From NCBI RefSeq assembly GCF_033439725.1, contig NW_026944383.1, forward strand, positions 7,006,001 to 7,070,000: DNA of 64,000 bases, read 5' to 3'. The DNA is from Neurospora tetraspora. Taxonomy: Eukaryota > Ascomycota > Sordariomycetes > Sordariales > Sordariaceae. The notes beneath the pieces were generated by a model. That model searched no databases and was not told the DNA's origin. It worked only from the letters and a program-made list of their open reading frames with translations. Numbering within the stretch: position 1 is the stretch's first letter; every line of letters begins with the position of its first letter. Below are positions 12,268 through 23,382 of the stretch, piece by piece. Both the position numbers and the translations under genes were made by a program.

Positions 12268-14976
12268 CTTGAAAGAGATTAGTCCTGGCTGGGCAACCAA
12301 GCTGCTGGTGCTTCTGTTCTTGTTCTCGGCCTTTTGATGTCTAAATGTCCAATCAGATTGCTTGTGCCAGTATGCTGCACAGCTCAGGGTTGCTTGCCTG
12401 CGTTTCCAAGCGCGCGTGAGAGATGGCCCGCGCGCTCAGACAGCTTCGGACGACGGCGTGGTGGCGGATCACGGGATCACTGGGCGCACGTTTATGACTT
12501 GCGCGGACTGCCTTGACTGCCGTGCTTCCTCGAGTGTTCTCGATGTTTTCGATATGATAGCTTTGAACCTTCAGTGATGAGAAGGATTGGCCAGGGGGCG
12601 ATCCCTTGCGCTTGAACTTTCACTGGCTGGCTGCCGGATAAATCGACTGTGTACCATTCTTAATCGACTGTGTGGATCAGATACAGCCAATGACAAAGTC
12701 ATATTCGCGCCCGCCGCCAAAGTTCGCCGTGGTGAATATCGTATAATATCTTTACTAAAAAGTCGTCGGAAGTTGGATATTACAAAGACGATAGAAGACT
12801 GCTATTGAGATTCTAGTAAGGTTAGCTGTTATTTAGCTTAAATGAGGGTATTGTTTAGGCGCGCCGTTCTGGTACCCCGGGTTGTAGGCGGCCGAGCTTG
12901 CTGAATTTGGAGTTAGGCTTCCAAACGAGCCACCTCCTACCTCGCTCGTATATACTATTCCGCCCTCGCTTCCGGCTCCGAATATTGCCGCGGCCATTCT
13001 TTTCATTAAACGTTTCGAAAAAGGTAGCTTTGAGCTCTCATTATCGTAGTTCGAAATAATGAACTCTAGTGAGAACTTAATAACCGCGGGCGCACGAAGT
13101 TGATATTAAGCTTTGGGTCTTGGCTTGAGCTTGGCTATTAGTTTATATGGCCCCACACAGTCGATTTATCCGGCTCGTTTCAATGTCGTTTATTAAGGAG
13201 TGCTCCACAACTTAAATGACGGGATCCCGTGTTGGCTCCGCTTCGACAGGCGGCTCGTCGTGCAACCCCAGGTCGCTCTTTCGTCGCACAAAATGTCTCT
13301 CTCAACACGCAACACAAGAAAGACGAGAGTGTTTCAAAACTGGTGTTTGTTGTCTGCTTCCACCGATTTTTGTAGTCTTGAAAACCGACCGGATCAAGAA
13401 CGCTGTGCTGTGACGTGAATCACAGTCGCAGTGGCTCTCCTTGTCACAAGACCGAGGCCTCAATTGCTGTCTGAGGACGACCTTAACCGACGATCAGGGG
13501 CCGCGGCCTGGCCTTCTTCAGAGTCTAGCGATTGGAGACGGCTGGGCGACAGCGCAAACGCAATACGAGGGCGGCTACCCGTGTTGCTTCAGAATGTTCC
13601 GAAGACTGGACAAGCGAAAGAAATATGAGAAAGTGTATTATCGTGAAGACGATGATTGCTGAAAATGAGTGTCGTGGGCTCCCTTCCCTTTGTCCAACCA
13701 GTTGTTTGTTTGTTTTGTTTTTCGTTTCTTCAACCACGGGAAGTGAAAATCTCAGCTGTTGCCAGCGTTGGCCCAAGCAGTCCACAGCGGACATTCAGGG
13801 GCCACCAATGTCAACTTGGGAGGACCCGACCCCGGGTGTTTCTGCGTCGGGACTATCGTGCGATGGGATTAGCTGGGTGAATGGCGACAGGGGCTGTCCC
13901 AGATCCCCAGCTATCGCTTTCAGGAACGGCAATCACCTCACGATTCACTGCAGTGGTCTGTCTCGGGCAGGTGCGCGGGTATGAGTTTCGGTGTGAATGG
14001 CGTACCGCACTCGGTAAGTATTACACGCTTAATCAACTCGGGATAACGCCAACAATTCATCGAGAAACAGTTGAGTTTCAAACACGGATGTTTTCAAGTC
14101 TTGCTTGCAAAGCTCGAGGCTTCGGTGCCTCTGTGCGCCGCTGCGGGGCATCTGCACAAAAGCACGCGAAGCCACGAGGCGCCCGCCGGACTGGACCGGC
14201 CGTCATCATCGGTGGATCCCGTCCCTCCCCACACACGTCGGCGCTCGAAAGACCCGGACTCGACGTTTCAAGCTTTCAGCTCGGTGCCCTCTTCGCGGGC
14301 CGTTGAGCGGGAGCTTTCATCGTTGTGGCCAAGTGTGAATGGAAACGTTGGCGATATCGGTAGGTCCTGTTGGTCTTTCCATGGCTCAAGCTAACCCGCC
14401 AACTTCCCAAGTGCCAACGTCCTCGGGAGTTGTGAACAATGGCATTCATCCTTCGAGTTGATACTCCGGTTTTCGAACTGATATCAAACCGGACCAAGAG
14501 GCAGGTACTGTATCATTGAGTGATGCGGCGCCCGAACGAACAACAACATTCCCAGCGTCGATCATGCGCAAGAAGAACCCCTAGGAGCCTTTGCGTTCCT
14601 GATAAAGCGGACGGGATCGACAGACGTGCGTTGCATATGGGCTTATGCGAAACATTTGGGCCCGCGGCGTTCATCCGAATGGCTTTGCACCGCATTGTTG
14701 ACGTAGGACCTACGAAGTAACTGTGCGTTTCTGGAATAGAGTTTGGAGACGATACACGGATGGTATTGGCTCGGCATATGGTTGGAGATCGGATCTATAT
14801 TCCATCTGTTATATCGTCTTGGTAAGACTTTCCACATGTCTTCAAACCTCATTGCGCATAGTCTACACGGGATAGGCTTTAATCGGGTTCCAATGCGATG
14901 TCGTTTCCGATAATCTCATGCTCGAATATATCATTCCGTGGGTATCATCAGTCGTTGTCCATATATCCTACAATCA
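12268..14976. other. Gene-free stretch between retrotransposon and LCL3-like gene
   Basis: Base composition returns to normal here, but I find no frame whose translation looks like a protein: candidates up to 150 residues (13532-13984, 13881-14306) are short, overlapping and of random character. The region contains the 542-bp inverted-repeat unit at 12633-13174. The part from about 14720 to 14976 is likely the 3' flank of the LCL3-like gene. Confidence 0.5.
12633..13174. mobile_element. Putative miniature inverted-repeat element
   Basis: GCCGGATAAATCGACTGTGT at 12633-12652 recurs exactly, inverted, at 13155-13174. A perfect 20-bp inverted pair 542 bp apart is very unlikely by chance and fits the terminal repeats of a miniature DNA transposon. 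An extra direct copy of AATCGACTGTGTG lies just inside the left end (12662-12674). I see no coding frame inside and no clear target-site duplication, so the family is unknown. Confidence 0.5.
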
Positions 14977-16197
14977 TCATGCCTTCTTCGCCGCGGCACT
15001 ATCTGCAGCCGTGGCCTTTGCCTTATCCTTCTTCGCAGCCGCCGTCTCCTTCTTCACGGCCGGCGCCTTCTTCGCAGCCGTCGTTGCCTTAGGCGCTGCA
15101 CTCTTCTTCTCCAGAATAGTATTCCCCGCCGCCCTCATCCGGTCCTTATACTGTCTCGGGCTCTCGATTTCCCTCCTCCTCCCCAATCCAAAGAATCCCG
15201 TCAACGTATTCGCCCACATCCCCTTCCCCTTCCCCCTCGCGGCCGCCTCAGCATTCTTATACACCTGCTCCATCTTGGGCCCACCAAACTCCGCGCCCGT
15301 CTTGGCCTCATACGTGGTCGCCAGCCCGAGCTTGAGCATTTCCAGCCCGACGTCTTTGCGCAGGAAGAAGGGCGGTTTCCGAACAAAGACGGTCGCGACG
15401 ACCCGGTCGTATTGGTCCTTACGGTATATGCGCGCCCACACCCGCTTGCCGAGGATGTAGCTTCGGAGCCATTGCAGGGCTTCGCTCGAGTAGGGTTGCG
15501 CGGGCCGGCCGAAGTGGGCGCCTTCTGGGGCGTCGATGCCTGCGATGCGGATGGGGATCTGAATGTGTAGGCGCACGTGTCAACACTTTATCGCCGCTCT
15601 TTCATTCATATGGCACCTCTCATAGTAGTTAGAAACAGCGCAAGAGAAACTAACCGTTCGATCCTTCAACTCCTTCCTAACCGTCGGCACCCTGCGCAAC
15701 CAGCCCCACCCCGCCAACCGTCCGCCGGGCGTGTGAAAGAAATGGAAGTTATCGCCGTCGCCCACGCTCGTCACCTTGCCCAGCAGCGTGCGCCGCCGAA
15801 AGAAGCCGGGCGAGATATATGCGGTGCCGCGAAAGCGGCGGAGAAACGAGCGCCAGATGCCGAAGAGCGCGAAGGCGCCGATGGTCGGGAGCGTGTACAG
15901 GACGATCGATCGTGGCTCTTGGTAGTGCTGCCAGTCGATGAGCGTCCAGAGCGAATCGTTCCATGAGATGGCTTTCTTTTTTAGTTGGGGCGGGATGGGT
16001 GGTATGTCTGCTAGGTCTGCGGGCGCACGCTCGGTCGGACGAGGAGGAGGGGGAGACATGCTGTGGATGCCATGATTGCTGTTGTTGGCGCTTGTTGGTG
16101 TTGATGTTGAGGAAGAATTGGTTGAAGGAGAGGGTGATGACTTCCCCTCATCCTTCCCACTGTTTGTGGTAGGCGATGCCCACAGACCCCATGGCAT
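14977..16197 (-). CDS. lcl3: LCL3-like membrane-anchored endonuclease (staphylococcal nuclease fold)
   Basis: Two exons (16197-15655 and 15558-14977) give 374 residues; the 96-bp intron has GTTAGT/CAG ends. ATG at 16197 (MPWGLW) is the first in frame. LCL3 proteins are fungal thermonuclease-fold proteins tied to a mitochondrial or endomembrane location. A hydrophobic helix lies at about residues 97-115 ([19 protein letters not shown]) after a Ser/Pro-rich N-terminus. The nuclease domain runs from about 135 to 290 and shows the family's motifs: VGDGDNF (145-151), RIAGIDAPE (185-193) with the catalytic Arg, Asp and Glu, and [10 protein letters not shown] with Arg233 in the second catalytic arginine position. 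The C-terminal 45 residues are an Ala/Lys/Thr-rich tail that looks disordered. The intron falls directly before the conserved [11 protein letters not shown] motif. Activity is inferred from the family. Confidence 0.92.
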
Positions 16198-16921
16198 CGT
16201 CAAGAGCTGGGGGAATGGGGAAAATGGGGAATCGGTGATGTGTCGGTCGCGATGCGCGTTCCTGCGTTATGCGCTATGACGAACGGGTTGGGGCAGGATT
16301 TAAGGGACTCAGTGCACGGTCCTCATTCCCCAATCCCCACATTGCTTTGGCGGGGATTGGCTCCTCTTTTGACAGCAGCGCCAAGGTCCTCCAGCTGACT
16401 TGGTCCCCTTCCCTTTCTGTTCCCAACCACCGACCGCCCTCTTGTTGAAGCCAAGTGATCAATCATGGGGTCACGTCGCTCATGATCAGTTCGTGACTTG
16501 TCTCATCTGAGAAGAGCGATTCGCTACATTGGCTGTGTCCATCTGTAAAGGCGAGTGGCCGCGCCGCCTGTTTATCACTACTCGAGGGCTGTCGTTAGCG
16601 GCAGCTCCCTGACAGGACTCGGAGGCTGGGCTGGAAATGTCAAGCTTACCTAGCATGTAAGGGAACGTGATCTTTGACGATGACATCGCGGCTTTGAAGT
16701 TGCTTGCGAGTCGGGATTTTGATCTTGAGTTTATTCCCTAACCGCCTTCTCGAAGTCTTCGGAGGTGTGACAGACTGGAGACCGATGCTGATGCCGCCGA
16801 CAAATTGTTCGTTTTTCTACACGTTGTGTTACTATAAGTTCATTACATGTTTATACTTACGGAGTCGAGGGAAACTCAGGATGAAGAAAGGGTAACTTGA
16901 AATTCGATACCACTCAGGGCT
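16198..16921. other. Upstream region of LCL3-like gene
   Basis: This spacer lies between the LCL3-like start and the 3' end of the next minus-strand gene. It should hold the LCL3 promoter and the neighbour's 3' untranslated region. No gene or repeat is evident. Confidence 0.5.
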
Positions 16922-17419
16922 TCACCCCAACACAGAAGCATACTCCCTCGCAAACTCCACCATATCTCGGAAGTTAGCTTGACTCACCTTAATCACTTCA
17001 TTAGGATCGATAAGATCCATAGTCTCTGCCTCCTCGAGCTCGTCATCATCATCCCCATAATTGTCGACAAGGTTTACCTTCTTCTCAGCAGCTGATGAAG
17101 CTTCACTCCCCCACTCACTCTCTCCGCCTCTCAAAGGAATCCCCGAAGAAGCCTCCTGGATCTTAGCCAACAGCTCTCTAGTAAACTGAACCCGTCCCCT
17201 AATCTCATCGATAGCCCTATCCGTCGTCGCCCTCTTGAGGGCGCAACTCTCGCAACACCTGTCGACCCGATACGTAGAAAGTGGATGCGTCCACATGACG
17301 TTGCACCCTTCGTCGGTCTTACCTTGGTCGAAGTTGCGCTCCGACTGGCACTTTTTGGCTATTCCTAGCCAGGTGAAGTGGCCGCATTTGCGGTAGATGA
17401 GACGGTGGTGGATACACAT
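16922..17419 (-). CDS. Small Cys/His-rich fungal protein, function unknown
   Basis: A single exon of 165 residues from ATG at 17419 (MCIHHRLIYRKCGH). The frame is open further upstream to 17554, but that part is low-complexity and the MC start is typical of this kind of protein. I do not recognise a named family. The N-terminus has C2, C12, H14 and C24 in a C-x9-C-x-H-x9-C pattern, followed by another Cys group (RCCESCALKR), which together could bind zinc. The middle is a probable helix (TTDRAIDEIRGRVQFTRELLAKIQ). The C-terminal third is acidic (DNYGDDDDELEEAE) and ends in a possible helix. The same N-terminal spacing occurs in the protein at 32382-32960. No targeting signal is seen. It is probably a real gene, given its length, composition and normal spacing to neighbours. 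Confidence 0.7.
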   Translation of the reverse strand: MCIHHRLIYRKCGHFTWLGIAKKCQSERNFDQGKTDEGCNVMWTHPLSTYRVDRCCESCALKRATTDRAIDEIRGRVQFTRELLAKIQEASSGIPLRGGESEWGSEASSAAEKKVNLVDNYGDDDDELEEAETMDLIDPNEVIKVSQANFRDMVEFAREYASVLG

Positions 17420-18009
17420 TTTTGGGGGTGTTGTGTTGTTATCGTTTGGTAGTGTTGGTAGGTGCGTAGGGGCTTGTGGTCGAAGGGGGTTGCGTTGTTG
17501 GTATCGATCCAAGGGATGAAGATGTTTGGCACACACGGTGTTGGCGGTGGGCATTGCTGCTTGTTTAAATATTTTTTGGCTGATGGAATGAGATTCTGGT
17601 ACAATGTTCCAGCACAGGACGAAAACAAACCCACGGTGCTTTTATCAGTGATAATGTTCGGAACAGAGAAGAAATCAGTTGTGATGTGTTCAGGAGACAA
17701 AGACTTTGTGTTATCAGAATTGATGGTGTCATTGACCGGTCAGAGAAATGAGAACAATGAAAAATTGTGGGCAAACACACAGGTAATAAGTTCTAATACT
17801 CATTATTGATCAAACATCAAGAGTCTATGGGGAAGGCTTATCATTCGTTTTCCTTGGCTCTATGGTTCAAACACAGTGGATAACATAACTAAACAAAGTT
17901 CTGACTTGTCATTGGTACCATAGTCTAACAAACATAGACTGAACAAGGATAAGTATATCTGCCGCTTCATCTCATTCAAGAGTTATACACCCGATTATCA
18001 AATTTGCGC
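17420..18009. other. Intergenic region, no gene seen
   Basis: This lies upstream of the small Cys/His gene and downstream of the HAD gene, both on the minus strand. It is moderately AT-rich and has no convincing frame. Confidence 0.5.
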
Positions 18010-18918
18010 TCAACCTAAAATCTTGCTTCCCAAAACCTCCTCAAAATCTCTCGCCCACGCCAACTTCATACCCTCCCGACTCTCCGACACATGCGGCACC
18101 TCGAATCCCAACCTCTGCAAAGTCCCCAATAACTTGCTCTTCTCCTCCTCGCCCTCATTCACCACAACGATCCCCGTATCCGCTCTCAACAGACACTCCA
18201 AATCCGTCACCGAATCGCCGAAGTACACGCTCCCACACTTTTTGCTCTCCCCATCCGCCTCATCCAGTAGTATCGTCTCAAACCCCTCCAGCTTATCCCT
18301 AGCAGTCATCATCACCTTCCCTCCCATCTCCTCCGGTCCTTCCAGCTGTCCGCCAGGCCACTTGACTTCGTTGACCCTCTTGACAAACTCACTCCGGTCC
18401 GGATCTTCTGGCTCAATCACCCCTTCAACGAACGCCCTGGACCAGTTCACGCTCACTATCCCCAACTTTTCTCCTCTCTCTTTAGCTTGTTGCACAAACT
18501 CCGAGAACCCTCTCCTCATTATTACTGCCTTCCCTTCATCTCCGTCCCAATCTGGATTCCGTCCCTCGCCATTCCGTCTGGCTTCCCTCCCAAATCCCTC
18601 CCATTGTCCCTTCTTCAATCCGGCAAAGAACCCTGCGTTGACTACCCTCTCCGCACTCGTCACTTCGACGGTTCTTAAGCTCTCCAGATACGCCAGCTCC
18701 TGCGCCAAGGTTTTTCTGTCATCGACTCTGGGGACGTATGACTCTTTGTGCTTTGCGTAATCAGCAACGTAGAGGTCGACTATTTGCTTCCACTTTTCGG
18801 AAGCCTCTTGTCGAGAGCGGCTGGGACTGCGAGCGGAGATTGCGAACTGAGCGAGGACGTTGATAGTGTCTTGGTGGGTGACGGTACCGTCGAAGTCAAA
18901 GACTATGAGGCGAGCCAT
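18010..18918 (-). CDS. HAD-superfamily phosphatase (CTO1-like)
   Basis: A single exon of 302 residues if started at ATG 18918 (MARLIVFDFDGTVT). Earlier in-frame starts (for example 18972) would add up to 39 residues before the catalytic motif; the later start fits the family, whose proteins begin just before motif I. HAD motif I, DFDGTVT (nucleophile Asp8, acid/base Asp10), is intact. Motif II is seen as IVSVNWS, and motif IV as FGDSVTDLECLL with the Mg-binding Asp pair. The cap insertion between motifs I and II is long (about 120 residues), as in fungal proteins resembling yeast CTO1 and other small-molecule phosphatases. The substrate cannot be read from the sequence, and the CTO1 comparison is from memory of the family. 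Confidence 0.8.
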   Translation of the reverse strand: MARLIVFDFDGTVTHQDTINVLAQFAISARSPSRSRQEASEKWKQIVDLYVADYAKHKESYVPRVDDRKTLAQELAYLESLRTVEVTSAERVVNAGFFAGLKKGQWEGFGREARRNGEGRNPDWDGDEGKAVIMRRGFSEFVQQAKERGEKLGIVSVNWSRAFVEGVIEPEDPDRSEFVKRVNEVKWPGGQLEGPEEMGGKVMMTARDKLEGFETILLDEADGESKKCGSVYFGDSVTDLECLLRADTGIVVVNEGEEEKSKLLGTLQRLGFEVPHVSESREGMKLAWARDFEEVLGSKILG

Positions 18919-19502
18919 TCTTTGGGTAAGGTTGCGGGTTATGCTTTGATGAGCGGTTTTCCAGAAGGGCATCGAAAAGGGAATTGTATTGGATTGGAAT
19001 GAAGTGAATTTTGGTTTTTGGTTGTGGTATCCCAATTTGTCGATAATGCAAGTTGTAAGTTAGAGGAACTGTAACCAGGAACAAGAGGAAAGTGCAAGCA
19101 GCCAGTTGTATTAACTGGCCAGTTAGAACATCGCTGATTAACAGAGGGCCCCACTTCATTTATGGATAATGTAGTTGACATGAGACAGTCGAGGGAGTCG
19201 CCTAAGGTGTTGTGCCATCGTACACATCGTAACTAACGCTTGAAATATGAGAGCATTTGCATGACCCACAGCTGCAACGCTTTGAAGAAATTGAAGGATA
19301 AAATACCCCAAAGTGGAAAATCGGCTTTTGTTAAGTGATGCAACGGGTATCATTGTATGAGTATGGTCCTAAAGACCGTTCGTCTTGCGAGCAAAGGAAA
19401 AAAACGCAGCAAACCCAGTCTACCCAAAACGCCTGACGCAAAGCAAGTAAATGGGTCAGAAGAAAGATAGCATCCATCAAGACCCTGCTTAGTCCTGCCA
19501 TC
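18919..19502. other. Upstream region of HAD gene and 3' flank of TFIIF beta gene
   Basis: No coding frame with protein-like character. It presumably carries the HAD gene promoter and the TFIIF beta 3' untranslated region. Confidence 0.5.
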
Positions 19503-20725
19503 TTAGAACAGGACGTCCTCCATCTTGATATCGTCATCGTCCTCATCCTCGGATGCGATTTCGGGTTTGGGTGCCGCTTCGTTGGTTGGTGCCGGCAGGT
19601 CATTGTCAGAAATCATACTCTGGTATTCCGGCTTGAGAGACCAGTGATTTGCAAAGGTACCCGTTCGGTGAATAACGGCAATCTTGTCCAAGCACTCTCG
19701 AATGAAGGCCTCGGGCTGAGGAATTCGAGAACGCAGTGCCTTGATGGACCAGTACATGTAGACGGAGAAGCATTTGGCGAGCTCGTCGAGGAGCTGGTTC
19801 TCGGGCCAGCGAGCTGTCTTGTTGTCCATCTTCTTGGCCTTGCTCGGAGCCTCGGTCGTGCGCTATTGTTTGATATTAGTGAAAGCTCTAGTGGTAATAA
19901 TTCTTCAAGAACACGCACCAAGAATGTTTCCCAACCTTTGGGATCCGTAATACCATTGGGTGGTAGACGATCCAGGACCTGTACTGTATGTTTGGGAGCC
20001 GTCTGTTTCTGGCCTCGAGCAGCAAGCGCATAGTCTGTCTCGGGATTCTCCAAAGGAGTGGCGACCACCTCGCGCTTGATTGTTGCTGCAATCGCTGTTT
20101 GTTCTGAACTCTAAAGTTAGCACCTATCAGGCAGGCCAGCTGAGGAATTGGGTATGACGAACTCGGAATGGCCTTCTTGGTGTACTGCTGTCCCTTCTTT
20201 CCGCGCTCCTGAGGCGGTTCCGACTGCTTCATCTGCTGGCGCACAAGATGTGCAGGTATACCCTGAGCTAAAGCCTCAGCCCGTTCCTTGTTCTTGGCGG
20301 CATAACTTGGGTGGTCGTGTTCACCGAAGATGAAGGTGTTGTTGACGTTGGCATCCACCATGTCGAGGTTGTATTCCTTGGGAATATCGTAGTGCTGTGG
20401 AAGATCGTCGAGGAGAATTTGTAGCTTCTGAAAGCCCAAACATTGTCAGTAAACCTATCAAAAACAATAGTGCCCATGACGGGATGCTGGTACTGACCTC
20501 CGGTTGACCATCTTGTACAATTCGACGAACTTTGCCGATCTGAATCTCTGCATCGTCGGGAAGCGAAGCCCATGCTTGCCAGACATACCCCGGAAGGCGA
20601 GCCAGATAGGCGTTTTTCAAAGGAAAATCATTGGGATCGTAGAACCCCAAGTCGGCTGATTCGTCCAGCTCGTCTTCGGCGAAGGCTGCGTCCGGGTCAG
20701 GCTTGATTCTCATGGGATCGGCCAT
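19503..20725 (-). CDS. tfg2: Transcription initiation factor IIF, beta subunit (RAP30/Tfg2)
   Basis: Four exons (20725-20498, 20427-20163, 20103-19919, 19862-19503) encode 345 residues; introns of 70, 59 and 56 bp have GTCAGT, GTTCGT and GTGCGT donors. TFIIF beta pairs with TFIIF alpha, binds RNA polymerase II and helps load it onto promoters in the nucleus. The N-terminal dimerisation part carries PGYVWQAW and IGKVRRI. The joined exon 2/3 reads AIPKQTAIAATIKREV, the conserved AIPKKTALAG-type segment of the family, which fixes that splice. The C-terminal winged-helix DNA-binding domain starts near LDRLPPNGI and includes LLDELAKCF and YWSIKALRSRIPQPEAFI. The protein ends in an acidic tail (SEDEDDDD). 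Length is close to other fungal Tfg2. It is divergent from the CCCH gene, with 1.1 kb between start codons. Confidence 0.93.
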
Positions 20726-21844
20726 GGTTGAAGTTGGTCGCTGTCACAGAACTAGAGGATATCGATATGTGCGTAAAATGGTCTTTTCGTTTGTTGGTTA
20801 TCGGCGTCTTGTGGTAGCGTGGACCGAAAGTTGGGGCGTGATTGTCGTGGTTGTTATTGAAGAGGTTGCCTGGTTGAAAGCAGCCGCGAGCGTCAACGTC
20901 AGGACAAAGACCGTTGTACCTGGGGTACGTACCTTTATAATATTATGTAAGCTGCTACTTGAGCCTAGCGCGACCCGCTCTCCCGCAAGTGAAGCGGCTA
21001 GTGGGGTCTTTGATGACAAGTACCCTTGTACCTCTTTCAGTGAAGGTTGACTCTGGTGCTGGTGAAGGCGCCTGTGTTCAAGTTTCTCTGAGGTGGGTTT
21101 GTCCCAAACTTGGAGTCTCAAAGGTACAGAACTCGGCTGTCTACGGGCGCGTTCTCGTTCGTATCCAGTGAGTTTTCTGGCACAAAGAAAGGAGTTGGCT
21201 TGCTGCCAGGAGTGGTTCTTTTTGGGAACAAGTTGGTGGCTGATTAGGAGGAAAAGCTACCTCTAACTACGGGACGCACCAAAAAATCCAAGTATTGATA
21301 CCTTCCCAGGGTGTGTGAAGAATAAAGAATGCAACGGACTTCCGGCGGTCATTTGGCCCGCGAGGATTGCATTTATTTTTCACAATCTGCTTCCCTAGAG
21401 GTACTTGGTAAATATGCGCACAGTTCCCAATCTCCAGGTTCTGGTTGGTGGTGACTGGTGACGCATTGCTCCAGGGCCTTCTTTCTCTGATAGCGACCTT
21501 CGCTATCCCTGATTGGCTGATCTCTGGCGCATCCCCCCTCAAAAGATCACTGGCAGTTCTTCGCCGCCCTTGGACAACTGAACCAAAATCCTTCCCGTCT
21601 TGCATCCATCATATCTTTTGCGCGCCGCCGTAATCATCTCAACAACAACAACGTTATCCAATCGAACAAACGGCACCAGCAACATCGCGAACCTTCGTCG
21701 CTTTTGCCTTTCTTTGAATCACCGACAAAGAACGACTGCCCTATCGTGGAACATATACGAAATATACCGATACCATTGTAATATTGAAATCGCAGCAACA
21801 GCTACTCGTCTTGGCTCTTGGATTCGAACAGAAAGATATACAAG
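20726..21844. other. Divergent promoter region (TFIIF beta / CCCH protein)
   Basis: The two start codons face away from each other across 1.1 kb. The part from about 21600 to 21844 is pyrimidine/CAA-rich (CAACAACAACAACG), typical of a fungal 5' leader for the CCCH gene. No other gene is supported. Confidence 0.55.
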
Positions 21845-23382
21845 ATGACAATGTCCCCCGAGGAACAGGAGCTGATGGAGAGGATCGCCCGCGTGGCCGG
21901 CCAAATCAATCAGCACAAAAATCAACAAGCAGGCCTTGTTCCGCCGCAGAGCAGCCACACACCACCGCATCACCGTACGTCCGTGGAGTCTCGAAACAGC
22001 AACCGTGCTAGTATTGACGGTCTTGAAGACTCAGGTTATTCTGGAAGCTGGCGTCATCAAAGAGGAGGCTACCCATACCCAACCCGCGCCCATTACACCA
22101 AGCCTGTCCACCGTCACAGGACTTTGGTGCTGAATGGCGCGTCTCAACAACAAGGTAAAGCCGGTCAGCCCAGCTCGGGCGCCACGTCGGACTCGTCCAC
22201 GTCGTCCTGGGTAGCAAAGAACGACCGTCACCTTCAACTCATCAACTCGTCCATCTATCACAAGGGAGCCCAGGCTCGCACTCGGGCCATCGAGCAAACC
22301 CTGCGCCAGAAGCAACAGCAGAGAGATGATCTGGAACGGACCAAGTTGATCAACCATCTACACCGTGCTGGCAATCGCTCGGCAGCGGTACCAAACCAGT
22401 ATGAACTAACCGTGCAGGGTATACGTTTTGCCGTTACGAAGAACGGAAGCAAACTCGTCAAGATTCCCGGTGCGTCGAAAACGCGGTCGCAAGCGCTGGC
22501 TGTGCCCAATACTCACCGTTTCACAGGCGATCTCAACTCGGGTCCGACCCCAAAAATGGCCATCGTAGGCGGTGTCAAGTTCTACCGCAGTAAGAACGGG
22601 AACTTGTACCGCCATGGAATTGTTAAAGCGCAGCGGTATGTGGCCCGGTCCCCTTTGAATCATCCGCTAACTCTAGCTTGTGCTAGGCAATCCGGCGCCG
22701 TTAAGAAGGTCAACGTGCCTTGCCGCAACTTCTCCATGACCGGTAACTCCAATTTTCCAGATTTCGGAACTTCAACCGACACCACGTCGAAACGACTGGG
22801 TCTGGTAAGTCCAAAGGATGTTTATACTGACATACACCCGCAGGTTCATGCACCAAAGGCCCCCGGTGCCGATACATCCACGACCCGGCCAAGGTTGCCG
22901 TTTGCAAGGACTTTCTCCAACAAGGGGAATGCATTAACGGTGACTCTTGCGATCTTTCGCACGAACTCTCCGCTGAACGCACCCCCACGTGCTTGCACTT
23001 CATTAGGGACAGTTGCACAAAACCTGACTGCAAATTCACTCACGCAAAAGTGTCTCCAGCTGCCCCGGTCTGCCGAGAGTTTGGCCTCTACGGCTACTGC
23101 GAGAAGGGTGCCAGCTGCACTGACCGCCATGTTTTCGAATGTCCCGACTTCAGCAACACTGGCGTGTGTAATACCCAGGGTTGTAAACTGCCGCACCGGG
23201 AGAGGGCGAGCGTATTGCGTAGGGCCAATGCCCGCGACGACGCGGAGATGGAGGATCTATCCAGCGAAGATGAATCAGTCGATAGCGATGATGTCGACTC
23301 GGACGAGGTTGACGAGTTTGTTGGCCAGGACGACGATCCTGACTTGGATTTCGCCGAGCAAAAGGACTTCATTCAGTTTTGA
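21845..23382 (+). CDS. Five-finger CCCH zinc-finger protein (ZC3H3-like)
   Basis: Three exons (21845-22635, 22687-22742, 22844-23382) give 461 residues. ATG at 21845 (MTMSPEEQELMERIA) has a good context (CAAGATGA). The C-terminal half holds five CCCH fingers: C276-C285-C291-H295, C303-C312-C318-H322, C332-C340-C345-H349, C359-C368-C374-H378 and C382-C391-C396-H400, with C-x7/8-C-x4/5-C-x3-H spacing. Five tandem fingers are the hallmark of the ZC3H3 family, RNA-binding proteins linked to poly(A) site use and mRNA export or turnover. The N-terminal half is Gln/Ser/Arg-rich and probably disordered, with a Gln/Arg helix (QTLRQKQQQRDDLERTK). The last 50 residues are very acidic. The second intron (101 bp, GTAACT donor) also contains a strong GTAAGT at 22805, but using it would break the first finger's frame. 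Confidence 0.88.

Noticed and set aside
22743-22843. Alternative donor GTAAGT at 22805 in CCCH intron 2
   Set aside because: Using it would add residues in the wrong phase and destroy the first CCCH finger; GTAACT at 22743 restores the conserved finger exactly.
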